NCBI GenBank assembly: GCA_026702845.1
Contig: JADCLS010000012.1
Span: 1 to 64,000 of the forward strand
Reading direction: 5' to 3'
Length of the DNA: 64,000 nt
Source: Candidatus Heimdallarchaeota archaeon
GTDB taxonomy: Archaea > Asgardarchaeota > Heimdallarchaeia > Heimdallarchaeales > Kariarchaeaceae
Translations under genes and position numbers: made by a program
Notes under the pieces: model-generated
The model's input: the letters and a program-made list of their open reading frames with translations, nothing else
Database searches by the model: none
What the model was told of the DNA's origin: nothing
Shown: positions 9,344-18,488 of the stretch, in pieces
Layout of the letters: every line of letters starts with the position of its first letter
Numbering within the stretch: position 1 is the stretch's first letter

Positions 9344-9703
9344 ATATGCTACTCATTCTATTAAATCCTCATCTTGTAGATCCTCATTAATTTAATCAGA
9401 GAATGAATTCTCTGTATCTGCTCTATTTTCACCTGATTTCCAGTGAATAAATTCTCTCAAATGTAGAGGATTTATGATTAGTGTCGGAAGCACTAGTCAT
9501 TCTAGGTCCTCTATTTTTTGAATCTAATGGGTTTGAGCGAAATCCGCGCACGATCAATTTTCAACAGTTAACAATGATTCCTTTGAGCCTACCTGCTCAA
9601 TGTCGATGGAAATATTTTTGGGATATCCTTGATATAAAAATACCTACCTACTTTAATAAAACAAAACTCTGTTTTTAATATCCAAACATTAAATCGGGAA
9701 TAC
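9344..9703. other. intergenic stretch before moxR
   Basis: Minus-strand snippets such as MTSASDTNHKSSTFERIYSL (around 9490-9550) may be further debris of the decayed gene to the left. No intact gene, RNA or repeat was recognised. A 65-codon plus-strand frame at 9481-9678 looks non-coding. Confidence 0.35.
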
Positions 9704-9714
9704 ATTATTATAAA
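9704..9714 (+). promoter_or_regulatory. TATA box for moxR
   Basis: ATTATTATAAA lies 25-35 bp before the ATG at 9739. A short AAGG element about 9 nt before the start could act as a weak ribosome-binding site. Confidence 0.5.
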
Positions 9715-9738
9715 GCAGTATGCAAATAAGGTTATAAT

Positions 9739-10734
9739 ATGTCAGACGCACCAGCAGCACCCGATAAGGGGAAACAACAGAGCAGAGAAAAAGTTACGCC
9801 TAAAGATATTCAAAGAATTTGGAAAGAATGTCATGTCGAATTAATGAAAGTGATTATTGGTAAAGCAGATGTCCTTGAGGATATTATGATCACTCTTTTA
9901 GCAGAGGGTCATATTCTTCTTGAAGGAGTACCAGGAATTGCAAAAACAGTTATCACAAAGGCTTTTGCAGATGTGATTGGGCTGGAATTCAATCGTCAAC
10001 AATTCACCCCAGATGCATTACCTTCTGATGTACTTGGAACTAATATCTATGATCCAAAAACTGGAGCATTTAAATTACGAAGAGGACCAGTATTCTGTAA
10101 TTTCTTACTTGCAGATGAAATTAATCGTTCTCCTCCTAAAACACAGGCTGCAATGCTTGAATGTATGGCTGAAAAACAGGTAACCATTGAGGGTGAAGGG
10201 TATAAATTGGATCCTCCATTTATAGTTGTAGCAACCCAGAATCCTGTAGAACAAGAAGGTACCTATCCTCTTCCTGAAGCCCAAGTTGATCGTTTTGCCA
10301 TGAAGTTAGTTTTAGACCTCCCTACTGGTGATGAGGAAAAGGATATCATTGCATTGAAACACAGTGGTTTCAAAAAGAAAGTCCGTCCTGTAACAACCGC
10401 TGCAACAGTAAATAAAATGATCAAAACCGTGAAGGAAGATATTTACATGTCAGATGATATGATGTCCTATATCAGAGACATTGTCATGGCAACTAGAACT
10501 GATCCTAGATTAATCCTTGGATGTTCTCCTCGTGCTTCAATAGCACTACTCGGTGCTTGTAAATCCCATGCAGCAGTACAAGGTAGAAATTATGTAATAC
10601 CTGATGATCTCAAAAGAATTGTGGTTCACTCAGTAGCTCATAGATTACAATTAAAAGCTGAAGCTGAACTCGAAGGTACAACTGGTAGAATTGTTATTGA
10701 GGATATAGTAAAACAAATTACCGTTCCTGTGTGA
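9739..10734 (+). CDS. MoxR-family AAA ATPase
   Basis: A 331-residue AAA+ chaperone-like ATPase of the MoxR branch, which usually helps mature or insert metal/von Willebrand-domain or membrane partners. Walker A is GVPGIAKT (63-70), Walker B LLADEINR (123-130), sensor 1 ATQNP (165-169), and the family block EGTYPLPEAQVDRF lies near 173-186. The C-terminal helical lid ends in a typical LEGTTGRIVIEDIV region. The first 25 residues are a charged, low-complexity tail. Two membrane-protein genes follow in the same orientation after 95 bp with their own possible promoter. The usual DUF58 and vWA partners are absent here, so those two may be its clients (inference). Confidence 0.92.
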   Translation: MSDAPAAPDKGKQQSREKVTPKDIQRIWKECHVELMKVIIGKADVLEDIMITLLAEGHILLEGVPGIAKTVITKAFADVIGLEFNRQQFTPDALPSDVLGTNIYDPKTGAFKLRRGPVFCNFLLADEINRSPPKTQAAMLECMAEKQVTIEGEGYKLDPPFIVVATQNPVEQEGTYPLPEAQVDRFAMKLVLDLPTGDEEKDIIALKHSGFKKKVRPVTTAATVNKMIKTVKEDIYMSDDMMSYIRDIVMATRTDPRLILGCSPRASIALLGACKSHAAVQGRNYVIPDDLKRIVVHSVAHRLQLKAEAELEGTTGRIVIEDIVKQITVPV

Positions 10735-10787
10735 AATAACTTATTGTAAAACAATATTAGATGAAAATTTACTTCTTGTCAACAACA

Positions 10788-10797
10788 TTTTATAATT
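10788..10797 (+). promoter_or_regulatory. TATA-like box before the membrane-protein pair
   Basis: TTTATAATTA lies 33-42 bp before the ATG at 10830. An AGGTTT element follows 7-12 nt before the start, suggesting a short leader. Confidence 0.4.
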
Positions 10798-10829
10798 AGC
10801 AACATATTCAAACAATATAGGTTTGTAAT

Positions 10830-11357
10830 ATGAGTAAGAGATCATATGATGATATGAGAGTTCAAAGAACCAAAGATTTCTTCAAATCAGCACAGCGGAA
10901 TATATTTATTGTCGTCTGGATGATAAGAATACTAGCAGCAAGTTTCTTAGTATTCTTATTCAATACAGTTTATAATATATTGATACCAGAGGTGAAGGTA
11001 TTCAGTGATGTTGGAGCTCTCTTTCAGCTATTATTTCTCTATTTCTTCGTGGTCGTTGTAGCTTTATTGACCTTTGTCGGATATGTCGCATCTCCACTCT
11101 CATCACAAACCGAGGCTGTTCATTATCTATGGTCAGCAAGAGCCTTTATTATCAATAATCTTTTCGGTTCTCCGGGAATGGTGGGAGATATGACCGTGGA
11201 TCAACTAATGGGCGGCTCAGAAGATCCCCTTGCACCACTAGCGTATCTCATGAATAAACCTCAGAGATTGGGATACGAGGATCAGGTTACAAATGGATTT
11301 ATAATGCTTATTTTTATCCTAATGTTTGTTACTGGCCTTCGTTTTATTAGCCGATAA
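10830..11357 (+). CDS. integral membrane protein after moxR, possibly first part of a split gene
   Basis: A 175-residue protein with a charged N-terminus, two close membrane helices (about 28-50 and 60-88), a 60-residue loop, and a third helix at about 155-172. No known family was recognised. The next gene begins 9 bp after this stop and in the same reading frame, with no ribosome-binding site, so the two may be halves of one 510-residue protein interrupted by a single TAA. If intact, the pair could be clients or partners of the upstream MoxR ATPase. Confidence 0.65.
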   Translation: MSKRSYDDMRVQRTKDFFKSAQRNIFIVVWMIRILAASFLVFLFNTVYNILIPEVKVFSDVGALFQLLFLYFFVVVVALLTFVGYVASPLSSQTEAVHYLWSARAFIINNLFGSPGMVGDMTVDQLMGGSEDPLAPLAYLMNKPQRLGYEDQVTNGFIMLIFILMFVTGLRFISR

Positions 11358-11366
11358 TCAGTCTCC

Positions 11367-12380
11367 ATGGCAGGCGCCACCTTGGTAATTGCACAGGCAA
11401 TTATTACATGGGGATATATGAAGGGAGTAACTTACGATCTAACCTTGGATCCCACCTCCTACACAACTCTGTTAAATTCTAGCCTGTTTCAGTTGGCACT
11501 TATCTCATACCTATATTTTGAATTCTCATTACAAACCGGGTATATCTATAGTTTAACTACGCCCACACTATCAAGACAGAAACGAGTTGGATCTCAATTG
11601 GCAAGGCTCTCCCAATTCAGACTTGGAATGACTAAATTGGGTACAGAAGATGAAAAAGCAAGTCAAGAGGCAATTAAAGAGAGGAAGAAAGAGGAACAGG
11701 GAGATGAAGGAGAAAAAACCTCATCAGCATTGGCTGCGGGATCTGGTTCTACAGCACATAAAAAATTTGGAGCAGATGCATTGATATTTCTACTAGATTC
11801 TGCACAGGATTCAATGTTTGCGAAACCCGGTGGTGAGCAAGAGAGATTAACTGGTCGTTTGCAGAGATATCATGATGGATTATTAGCCCATGATAAAAAA
11901 TTAGATGATAAATTAGGTGGTTCTGCTGAGAGAGCCTTTAAACCGATCATGATTTTACTCATTGTCCTTTCCTCCATGGCTTTTAGAGTAGTATTACTCA
12001 TAGGATTTGCTTGGCTTACCCTAAATTCATCAATAATTCTATCGTATATTGCACTTCCACCATCAATCACCAATTCAATTGAATTAACCCAACCAGAAGG
12101 TACTTTGATTATATTAATACCTTTGATTTTCTTTATTATCGGGATATCCTATGCCATGGCAAGGATCCAGGGTGTGTTAATCAAATCGGAAGAGCTGATT
12201 ATCAAACAGACAGAGGATATTCAGAAGTTACTCAAGGCAGGAAAAGCAATCACTGGTAGAAAGGAAGGAGAAGATATACTGGCTGCAAAGCAGCAAGAGC
12301 TTGCTCAACAAGCACAAGGAGATACTCCTACACAACCTAGAAAAAGGAAGAGAAAATCCAAAGCAAGAGCAAAGAAATAG
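11367..12380 (+). CDS. integral membrane protein with basic tail
   Basis: A 337-residue protein starting with a membrane helix (about 1-20) and a second at 38-55. A charged Glu/Lys-rich region follows near 90-125, then two membrane helices (about 195-220 and 240-265). The C-terminus is rich in Lys and Arg (RKRKRKSKARAKK), probably cytoplasmic. Not recognised as a known family. It is in the same frame as the preceding gene with only three codons between, and no Shine-Dalgarno site precedes ATG 11367, so it may be the second part of that protein or be reached by coupled translation. Confidence 0.62.
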   Translation: MAGATLVIAQAIITWGYMKGVTYDLTLDPTSYTTLLNSSLFQLALISYLYFEFSLQTGYIYSLTTPTLSRQKRVGSQLARLSQFRLGMTKLGTEDEKASQEAIKERKKEEQGDEGEKTSSALAAGSGSTAHKKFGADALIFLLDSAQDSMFAKPGGEQERLTGRLQRYHDGLLAHDKKLDDKLGGSAERAFKPIMILLIVLSSMAFRVVLLIGFAWLTLNSSIILSYIALPPSITNSIELTQPEGTLIILIPLIFFIIGISYAMARIQGVLIKSEELIIKQTEDIQKLLKAGKAITGRKEGEDILAAKQQELAQQAQGDTPTQPRKRKRKSKARAKK

Positions 12381-12445
12381 AAAAATCCTAACAGAATTCA
12401 TGAAAACTAAGATAGGATAAAATACTACTTTGAGTGAGGGTCAAT

Positions 12446-13183
12446 ATGGAAAATCTATTGGCTGTATTATTCTGTGGAGGCCGTGGAAGCAGATTATATC
12501 CAATAACTGATTTTTACCAGAAAGTAATGATACCAATTGGTAAATCAGGAAAACCATTATTAGAATATGTAATCAATCATCTAAAAAAGTCAGGTATAAC
12601 AGAATTTGTAGCACTTGTGGGATATAGAAACAATCTAATTCAACGATATTTTGGAGATGGTAGTAAATGGGAGATTACAATTACTTATGTTATAGATTCT
12701 GAGAATTACAAAGGAACTGGTGGAGCATTATATAATGCAAGAAACCGTTTAACAAAAAATCACTGGCTTATTTACTATACCGATATTCTAACAAATTTGA
12801 ATATTCAAGAACTGTATAAAGAATTCCAAAGTAATGCAAAAAAAGGATTGATTTGGGTTGATGATTCATGGAAAATAGAGGATGGTTCAGTTGAAGTAGA
12901 TATGAATGATATGGTTACTGAGATAGCCACTCGACCGAAAAAGAAAATTTATGCAAATACGGGGATCTCTATATTAGATGCGTCTGTACTAGAAATCATC
13001 GAGGATCTTGTAAATAATCAAAATAAGAAGAACATTGATTTATCTAGCGATATTATTCCAAAATTAGTTGATAATCAACAAATAGCCGCATATGATGAGA
13101 ACCATTGGTGGATTGATATTGGATCTCTCAAGAGATACAGACAACTGACAAATGATGTTATTGAGGAGATTTTTGGTGAGTAA
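12446..13183 (+). CDS. sugar-phosphate nucleotidylyltransferase
   Basis: A 245-residue NTP-transferase that activates a sugar 1-phosphate to an NDP-sugar. The signature CGGRGSRLYPITD is close to the N-terminus, followed by IGKSGKPLLEY, a GYRNNLIQRYFGDG block and YYTDIL as the metal-binding Asp region. It ends after WWIDIGSLKRYRQ without a beta-helix domain, as in RmlA-like or mannose-1-P guanylyltransferase-like short forms. A GTG exists at 12434, but GTGAGGG at 12434-12440 looks like the ribosome-binding site for ATG 12446, which I chose. It lies 1 bp before the next gene, a degenerate relative, suggesting a pair that works together. Confidence 0.85.
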   Translation: MENLLAVLFCGGRGSRLYPITDFYQKVMIPIGKSGKPLLEYVINHLKKSGITEFVALVGYRNNLIQRYFGDGSKWEITITYVIDSENYKGTGGALYNARNRLTKNHWLIYYTDILTNLNIQELYKEFQSNAKKGLIWVDDSWKIEDGSVEVDMNDMVTEIATRPKKKIYANTGISILDASVLEIIEDLVNNQNKKNIDLSSDIIPKLVDNQQIAAYDENHWWIDIGSLKRYRQLTNDVIEEIFGE

Positions 13184-13184
13184 T

Positions 13185-13979
13185 ATGTGGAAGCAAAGTC
13201 TTGATGTTTTAAATAATGTTCAGGTGATTATATGGTACGAAAAACCATTAGATCTGTTACCTATATCTGATTATTTACATCCAGGATTACTCCCCATAGG
13301 AGAACCCTTCTCAAAAAGTAAATATCACAATCTCCCCAACCTTGATTGGTTAATAAGGCATTATCATTATCACGGAGTATGTAAATTCAAAATAATATCA
13401 GAAGAAGACTTCAAAGGTCTGAATCATTATTATAATGAGTTTGATGGAATGGATATTCAATTTATTAATACCAATTTACTGGATTATCTAATAGAATTAG
13501 AAAAAGCAACTCATGATCAAGTTTTCTCAATAATTGTGTCAGGATACGTTCTATCTAACGCTGATTTTCATCAAGCTCTCATCAATCATCAGGATCATGA
13601 ATATGCAGCCACTTTATTTTCATTCCGGGGTTTAAAATATCAGGTAGGACTTGTAGAATTAGATGATTTTAATCTTGTAACTAGTTTTCGTGAGAAGCCA
13701 ATCGATAAATCAAAGCTTGTTAACTCGAATATGTTGATCATCACTAATGATAGAATAGGTCAATTTAATATCGTTAATCTGCAGAAATCATTTGTTAAAG
13801 AAAGTAGCCTGATAAAACAATTAATTCATCATATAAAGGAAAGTGTTGAGCTGAAGAATTATGAACTAGATGGGATAAATGGTCCTTTGGAGGTAATTAA
13901 CTTATCATCTATTGAAACCTGGATCAAGATGAATCCTGAAGATATTATTCAAATGTTCACCTATCTTACAGATGCATAA
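13185..13979 (+). CDS. degenerate nucleotidyltransferase-like protein
   Basis: A 264-residue protein that looks like a diverged sugar nucleotidyltransferase. It keeps GLLPIGEPF in the place of the family's LLPI.GKP segment, NLDWLIRHYHYHGVCKFKII as the following helix-strand, SGYVLSNADF near the usual metal Asp, and SFREKP where active enzymes have EKP. It has no GGxGxRL nucleotide loop, so catalysis is doubtful. ATG 13185 is chosen because GGTGAG ends 4 nt before it; an in-frame ATG at 13152 would overlap the previous gene. The 1-bp gap to the active paralogue suggests a regulatory or structural subunit, as in other active/inactive nucleotidyltransferase pairs (inference). Confidence 0.7.
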   Translation: MWKQSLDVLNNVQVIIWYEKPLDLLPISDYLHPGLLPIGEPFSKSKYHNLPNLDWLIRHYHYHGVCKFKIISEEDFKGLNHYYNEFDGMDIQFINTNLLDYLIELEKATHDQVFSIIVSGYVLSNADFHQALINHQDHEYAATLFSFRGLKYQVGLVELDDFNLVTSFREKPIDKSKLVNSNMLIITNDRIGQFNIVNLQKSFVKESSLIKQLIHHIKESVELKNYELDGINGPLEVINLSSIETWIKMNPEDIIQMFTYLTDA

Positions 13980-14063
13980 ACATCACTAAAATTGTGGATT
14001 TTTTCAGCTGTGAATAAAAACATAGGAGCAATTTTATCAATGATCAGTTGAAATTGAAAATAT

Positions 14064-14825
14064 ATGTCTGAAGTACCTACTGAATACAAAGTATTCAAGA
14101 AAAAATTCTATAAATCATTGCAGAAGGCACTAGGAGATGATTTACTAGCTGTAATTGTCTATGGTAGCTGTGCCACAGATCGAATCTATGCAGGTGTATC
14201 CGATGTGGATTTCTTCATCTTATTAAAAAAGGTTGATGAGTTATCTAGACCACTTTCTGAGTTGTATCAGGAATTCAACACTGTAATATCTGAATTCATA
14301 TCTAATCCATTGTTTGCAGCAATTCTCGATTATGATATATATACTGAGGATATGATTCCTAAAGGGAAGAATTTAAATGGATTTTCAGCTATCCGTGCAG
14401 TCTCTCTTAAAACTGGTGAAACCCTTGCAGGGAAAAATCCCTTTGAGAAGATGACCATATCTAAAGAAGATCTGAAGAACTCTGCAAAGCTTATGGTACA
14501 TGAGTATCTCACCAAATTAACAAATTCATCAATTATCACCGAATTTGACGATGAGGAGACACAAGAATCATATAAAATTGAGATGGAGTTCAATGCAGTT
14601 GATGCAGTACTTTCATCAGCTCAGGCTTATCAAATATTGATGAATGGTGAATATAAAACCATGCCGGATATTGTTTATGATGCAGAGATAAACCCAACTG
14701 AGGGATGGGATAATGAACTAGTAGTTGATGTTGGATTGCTTCGCCAAGGTGTGGAAAAAGAAGTAGATGATTTATATAATCGATCGATAAATTTTGTGGG
14801 AAATATTATTAAACTGATGGAATAG
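14064..14825 (+). CDS. nucleotidyltransferase-fold protein (MNT/pol beta type)
   Basis: A 253-residue protein whose N-terminal domain has the pol-beta superfamily signature: VYGSCATDR (Gly34-Ser35) followed by Asp47 and Asp49 in VSDVDFFILL. This is the minimal nucleotidyltransferase core that can transfer nucleotidyl groups to protein or small molecules. The C-terminal 130 residues are mostly helical and acidic, not recognised. No HEPN antitoxin/toxin partner gene is adjacent, so a toxin-antitoxin role is not supported. It stands between the sugar nucleotidyltransferase pair and an NDP-sugar epimerase, 8 bp before the latter. Confidence 0.75.
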   Translation: MSEVPTEYKVFKKKFYKSLQKALGDDLLAVIVYGSCATDRIYAGVSDVDFFILLKKVDELSRPLSELYQEFNTVISEFISNPLFAAILDYDIYTEDMIPKGKNLNGFSAIRAVSLKTGETLAGKNPFEKMTISKEDLKNSAKLMVHEYLTKLTNSSIITEFDDEETQESYKIEMEFNAVDAVLSSAQAYQILMNGEYKTMPDIVYDAEINPTEGWDNELVVDVGLLRQGVEKEVDDLYNRSINFVGNIIKLME

Positions 14826-14833
14826 GTGAATCT

Positions 14834-15757
14834 GTGTATCTAATCACAGGGGTAGCTGGATTCATTGGATGTCATTTGGCTGAGAAGTTATTAGAAGATG
14901 GCAATACTGTTTTTGGCATTGATAATTTTGATTCACATTACAGCAGAGATATTAAAGAAAATAATATACAGTTATTGAAAAAATTTCAATTATTTACTTT
15001 TTTTGAAATAGATATACTTGATATAAATTTAGTAAATATGGTTCCATTCTCAGATATTTCATCTATTTATCATTTGGCGGGTACACCAAGTGTGAGAGAT
15101 TCATTTTCCAATTATCAGGGGTATTTGAGGAATAATGTCGAGACAACATTGAAATTATTAGATATAATAAAAGATTATTCAAATAAGAAATTTATTTATT
15201 CAAGCTCATCCTCTTTGTACAATTTACCTAATTTATGTGAAGAACATCCTCTTTCAAATACCAGAAACATATATGCTGCCAGTAAATTAGCAGCAGAACA
15301 TTTTATTACTACCTATGCAAGAAAATATCATCTAAATATCACTATACTAAGGTTATTCACGGTTTATGGTAAGCGCCAAAGACCCGATATGGCCTTTCAG
15401 AATTTTATTAGGAAAATTAAATCAAATCAAAAGATCCAAATTTCTAACAACCTTGAAACTACACGTGATTACACACATATTAAAGATATTTTAAGTGCGT
15501 TAATACTTGCAGAAAATAAATGTGAAGGCTTCAATATCTACAACATAGGATCAGGTCGAGCGATATCATTAATGCAGATACTTAAAATTTTTGAAGAATT
15601 GATGAATGTAAAAATTTCCTACATCTTAACAAACCAAGAAGATGAACACCAGCATACATTAGCAAATATCTCGAAAGCAAAAAAAGAATTGGATTATTAT
15701 CCCAAAATAAGAATAGAGGACGGTCTAAAGGACTTCATTCATGATTTCATAAATTAA
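14834..15757 (+). CDS. NAD-dependent NDP-sugar epimerase/dehydratase
   Basis: A 307-residue extended short-chain dehydrogenase of the GalE / UDP-glucuronate epimerase type. TGVAGFIG at residues 5-12 binds NAD, GIDNFDSHYS is typical of UDP-glucose and UDP-glucuronate epimerases, and a serine run plus YAASK form the catalytic Ser-Tyr-Lys set. RDYTHIKDI near 217 and YNIGSGRAIS complete the family pattern. The start is GTG at 14834 with GGTGAA shortly upstream. It follows the preceding gene by 8 bp, so it is probably co-transcribed, and its tail overlaps the convergent next gene by 4 bp. Substrate is not determined. Confidence 0.87.
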   Translation: MYLITGVAGFIGCHLAEKLLEDGNTVFGIDNFDSHYSRDIKENNIQLLKKFQLFTFFEIDILDINLVNMVPFSDISSIYHLAGTPSVRDSFSNYQGYLRNNVETTLKLLDIIKDYSNKKFIYSSSSSLYNLPNLCEEHPLSNTRNIYAASKLAAEHFITTYARKYHLNITILRLFTVYGKRQRPDMAFQNFIRKIKSNQKIQISNNLETTRDYTHIKDILSALILAENKCEGFNIYNIGSGRAISLMQILKIFEELMNVKISYILTNQEDEHQHTLANISKAKKELDYYPKIRIEDGLKDFIHDFIN

Positions 15758-16437
15758 CGTATCAATGTCCACACATCAAATTGGTGATTTTCTTCACCTT
15801 TGAAAAATTTAATTCTAAACCACTCTTTGATCTCTCCATTCTCCTCTTCTTTTCTTGTTTCGATAATACTATCAACAATAGATTCTATAGTGGCTCGTTG
15901 ATCTGAGGGTACAACCCCAGCATCAGCTACGAGTAATCCAGACTGATTTCTGCTACTCAGACGAGCAGCCAGGGTTTGAGTAAAATTAATGAGATCTTTT
16001 GGATTAGTGTAAACAGTTAACAAACTATATGGCCAGATGATAAACCGGCATTTCTCATTGGTTTTTGAGATCTCATTCAGTCTAATCGATAATAGAGTTA
16101 AATCACGTGCAGATGGTAGATTATGCACTCCTGGGATCTCCTCATCCAATTTATCAGCACCGCGGAATGAATACATATCAACAATCTGAATATTTTGATT
16201 TAAAATGGCATCATTCACAATCATACCTGCTTCAGGCGAGTAATTACTCAATTCTTCAATCAAATTATTAGCAGATTGGATTAAAGTTACAATACAGGTA
16301 ACACCATCATTTTCAAAACCATCTAGAATGAATTGTTTTATTATTTGATTCCGTCTGGTAGACAGATCACCAAATAGGGCAATCATTTTCCCGTCAAGTA
16401 TGGGTAGAATAGCATCTAAGGTGAGTGGAATAGACAT
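15754..16437 (-). CDS. RecA/KaiC-like protein lacking Walker A
   Basis: A 227-residue protein with the strand-helix pattern of archaeal KaiC/RAD55-type ATPase domains. At the position of the P-loop it reads ALFGDLSTRRNQI instead of GxxxxGKT, so ATP hydrolysis is unlikely. A hydrophobic strand CRFIIWPYSLL occupies the Walker B place without clear acidic residues. Ending segments resemble the late strands of RecA folds (SGLLVADAG and FDVWTLIR). No signal or membrane segments. It is convergent with the epimerase (4-bp overlap). A regulatory or scaffold role is possible; the family call is moderate. Confidence 0.5.
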   Translation of the reverse strand: MSIPLTLDAILPILDGKMIALFGDLSTRRNQIIKQFILDGFENDGVTCIVTLIQSANNLIEELSNYSPEAGMIVNDAILNQNIQIVDMYSFRGADKLDEEIPGVHNLPSARDLTLLSIRLNEISKTNEKCRFIIWPYSLLTVYTNPKDLINFTQTLAARLSSRNQSGLLVADAGVVPSDQRATIESIVDSIIETRKEEENGEIKEWFRIKFFKGEENHQFDVWTLIR

Positions 16438-16582
16438 AATTTGTGAATGATATTCTATTAAAAAAAATCCACTGCTCCTAAATACAGATATAGCATATTT
16501 TAATTAGATATTTGAACAATTATCAAATTCGACTGGAATTGCAGATAAGGTATTGGTATCTATCCTATGATTTGAAAAGGGC

Positions 16583-17419
16583 ATGTTATTATTGATATTT
16601 GTGGCTAATATCTGGATCAATTTGCTTCTGAACCTCGCACCAGTTTTGTTATTTGTGATTCTGATGTTTATAGTTTATATACGAGGAAAGAAGCAAAATG
16701 AGATTATATTAAAAAAGCTGGAGGAACAGATCCAGGGTGCACTCTCACAAAGAGGAATAACATACGAGAGAGTAGAAGTTAAACCTGATGAATTTGAGTA
16801 TCGATGTGTGATGAAGAAAAAACGTATTCGCATCTTAACCTTGCATTTGAAACTTGTAAATAGGACTTTTATCATACAGTGGTTGATTAATTTAGTATTC
16901 AAAGAAAAGGAAAAACTATTCATTGGTGCAAAATTCGCCAATGAGAGTGGAGATGATGAGGATCCCGTTTATCGATTTGATGTTGTTCCATATTCAAGAA
17001 AACGCTATATTTCGTCAAGATTTGAGTACTATGTGGAGATGGATGACATCCCAACTTTGGATAAGGAAGTCGATAAAAAATTCATGATAAAATCCCAATC
17101 TGCATCCTATGTCAAACATTTAGTTGAGAATGAGGAAATTGTTAATTTGATCAAGTTGTACGAGCAGAATATTGAGCAAATTGGGTTACAAACATCAAAA
17201 GAATCTACTGATCCTCATTTCTCAATAACCTATGTTTTCTTTGGACATAAAAAACCACCAATTGTTGATTTTCTAAGGCTTTTCTTCCTGATATCAGATG
17301 AACATTTCAAAAATCATGATAATGTTAAAAAATTACTATCAAAAGGAGCAAAGGGTAAATATAGTTCCGGAAGAGGATCTGCAAAACGCATTGGTAAAAA
17401 GAAGAAGAAAAAATCTTAA
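16583..17419 (+). CDS. membrane-anchored protein of unknown function
   Basis: A 278-residue protein with one or two N-terminal hydrophobic helices (about 2-32), then a soluble alpha/beta region to about 235, then a very basic end (SAKRIGKKKKKKS). A helix near 35-55 looks coiled-coil-like. The soluble part is cytoplasmic if the basic tail follows the positive-inside trend. No known domain was recognised. The downstream nucleotidyltransferase starts 91 bp later in the same direction. Confidence 0.65.
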   Translation: MLLLIFVANIWINLLLNLAPVLLFVILMFIVYIRGKKQNEIILKKLEEQIQGALSQRGITYERVEVKPDEFEYRCVMKKKRIRILTLHLKLVNRTFIIQWLINLVFKEKEKLFIGAKFANESGDDEDPVYRFDVVPYSRKRYISSRFEYYVEMDDIPTLDKEVDKKFMIKSQSASYVKHLVENEEIVNLIKLYEQNIEQIGLQTSKESTDPHFSITYVFFGHKKPPIVDFLRLFFLISDEHFKNHDNVKKLLSKGAKGKYSSGRGSAKRIGKKKKKKS

Positions 17420-17510
17420 TTTCAAATTTAATATACTTCAGATTAAAATAATTATTATTTTTTATTTTTATGCATGTATTTTTATATTAATAAATAAAGA
17501 AGTAACTTAC

Positions 17511-18488
17511 GTGAAAGGAGTAATATTAGCTGCAGGTAAAGGTACTAGGATGTATCCACTAACTAAAGATATTCCAAAATGTATGTTACCAGTAGCCGGT
17601 AAACCAATCATAGAATGGGGAATTCAATTATTACGAGATCAATTACAGATCCATGATATTTTGATCGTTGTTGGATATAAAAAAGAGAGTATTATTGATT
17701 TCTTTGGAGATGGCAGTGAATTAGATGTTAATATTGAGTATGTTGTTCAAAATATTGAAACAGTATATGGATTAGGGGGAGCGTTATTACTGGCTCAGGA
17801 TTTCGTTAATGAGGATTTTGTGTTGTTGCTGGGTGATAATCTATACAAAGGACCATTTCATAAGATATATAATCACCATATTCAGAATAATAATTTGGCA
17901 ACTTTGCATATCGAGGAAGTTCAAGATCCTACAAGATATGGTGTTATAGTACTTGAAAAAGGTACAGATTTAATCATTCAGATGATAGAGAAACCTAAAT
18001 ATCCACCTAGTAATTTAGTCATCACAGGTTTTTACGTTTTGAACAGGACAATTTTTGACATCCTTAACATTTTGCCTTTATCTGAACGTGGAGAATTAGA
18101 ATTGACAGATGCAATCAATCAATTAGTTAAGTCAAGAAGAGTAAAAGGAGTGAAAATAGATGGGTGGAGAAAAGATCTAGGCTATCCTAGTGACTTGTTG
18201 GATGCTTCAAGATGGGTATTATCTGAAAATGATGAAAATGTATTTCTTTCATCGATAGATGAATCTGTTAATATTTATCCTCCCGTATTTGTTGGAAAAA
18301 ACTGCATCATTAAAAATTCTACCCTTGGTCCCTATGCAACTATAGGTAACAATGTTAAAATTATTAATTCAAGGATTGTTAATTCAGTAATTTTAGATAA
18401 TACAATTATAGAAAACGATACTCTGATTGATACTGTAAAAAATCCTAATGAATCAATAGAAATTGAACAGAAATCAGAATTTGATTAG
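17511..18488 (+). CDS. sugar nucleotidyltransferase with beta-helix tail
   Basis: A 325-residue enzyme with an N-terminal nucleotidyltransferase domain (GVILAAGKGTRMYPLT, then IPKCMLPVAGKPII, and LLGDNLY as the metal-binding Asp) and a C-terminal left-handed beta-helix hexapeptide stretch from about residue 255. The architecture is that of archaeal glucose-1-phosphate thymidylyl/uridylyltransferases and GlmU-like proteins. The open frame extends to an ATG at 17298 inside the previous gene, but that extension has non-coding composition, so the GTG at 17511 that places the nucleotide loop at the N-terminus is preferred. It makes an NDP-sugar for glycan synthesis; the specific sugar is unknown. 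Confidence 0.87.
   Translation: MKGVILAAGKGTRMYPLTKDIPKCMLPVAGKPIIEWGIQLLRDQLQIHDILIVVGYKKESIIDFFGDGSELDVNIEYVVQNIETVYGLGGALLLAQDFVNEDFVLLLGDNLYKGPFHKIYNHHIQNNNLATLHIEEVQDPTRYGVIVLEKGTDLIIQMIEKPKYPPSNLVITGFYVLNRTIFDILNILPLSERGELELTDAINQLVKSRRVKGVKIDGWRKDLGYPSDLLDASRWVLSENDENVFLSSIDESVNIYPPVFVGKNCIIKNSTLGPYATIGNNVKIINSRIVNSVILDNTIIENDTLIDTVKNPNESIEIEQKSEFD

Noticed and set aside
9123..9395. 90-codon plus-strand frame
   Set aside because: It overlies the better-looking minus-strand remnant and has poor composition.
14064..14825. MNT/HEPN toxin-antitoxin module
   Set aside because: No HEPN-domain partner is adjacent and the protein is longer than typical MNT antitoxins; neighbours are sugar-nucleotide genes.
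17298..17510. N-terminal extension of the beta-helix nucleotidyltransferase to an upstream ATG
   Set aside because: It overlaps the preceding gene and reads as spacer; the nucleotide loop normally begins at the N-terminus, as with GTG 17511.
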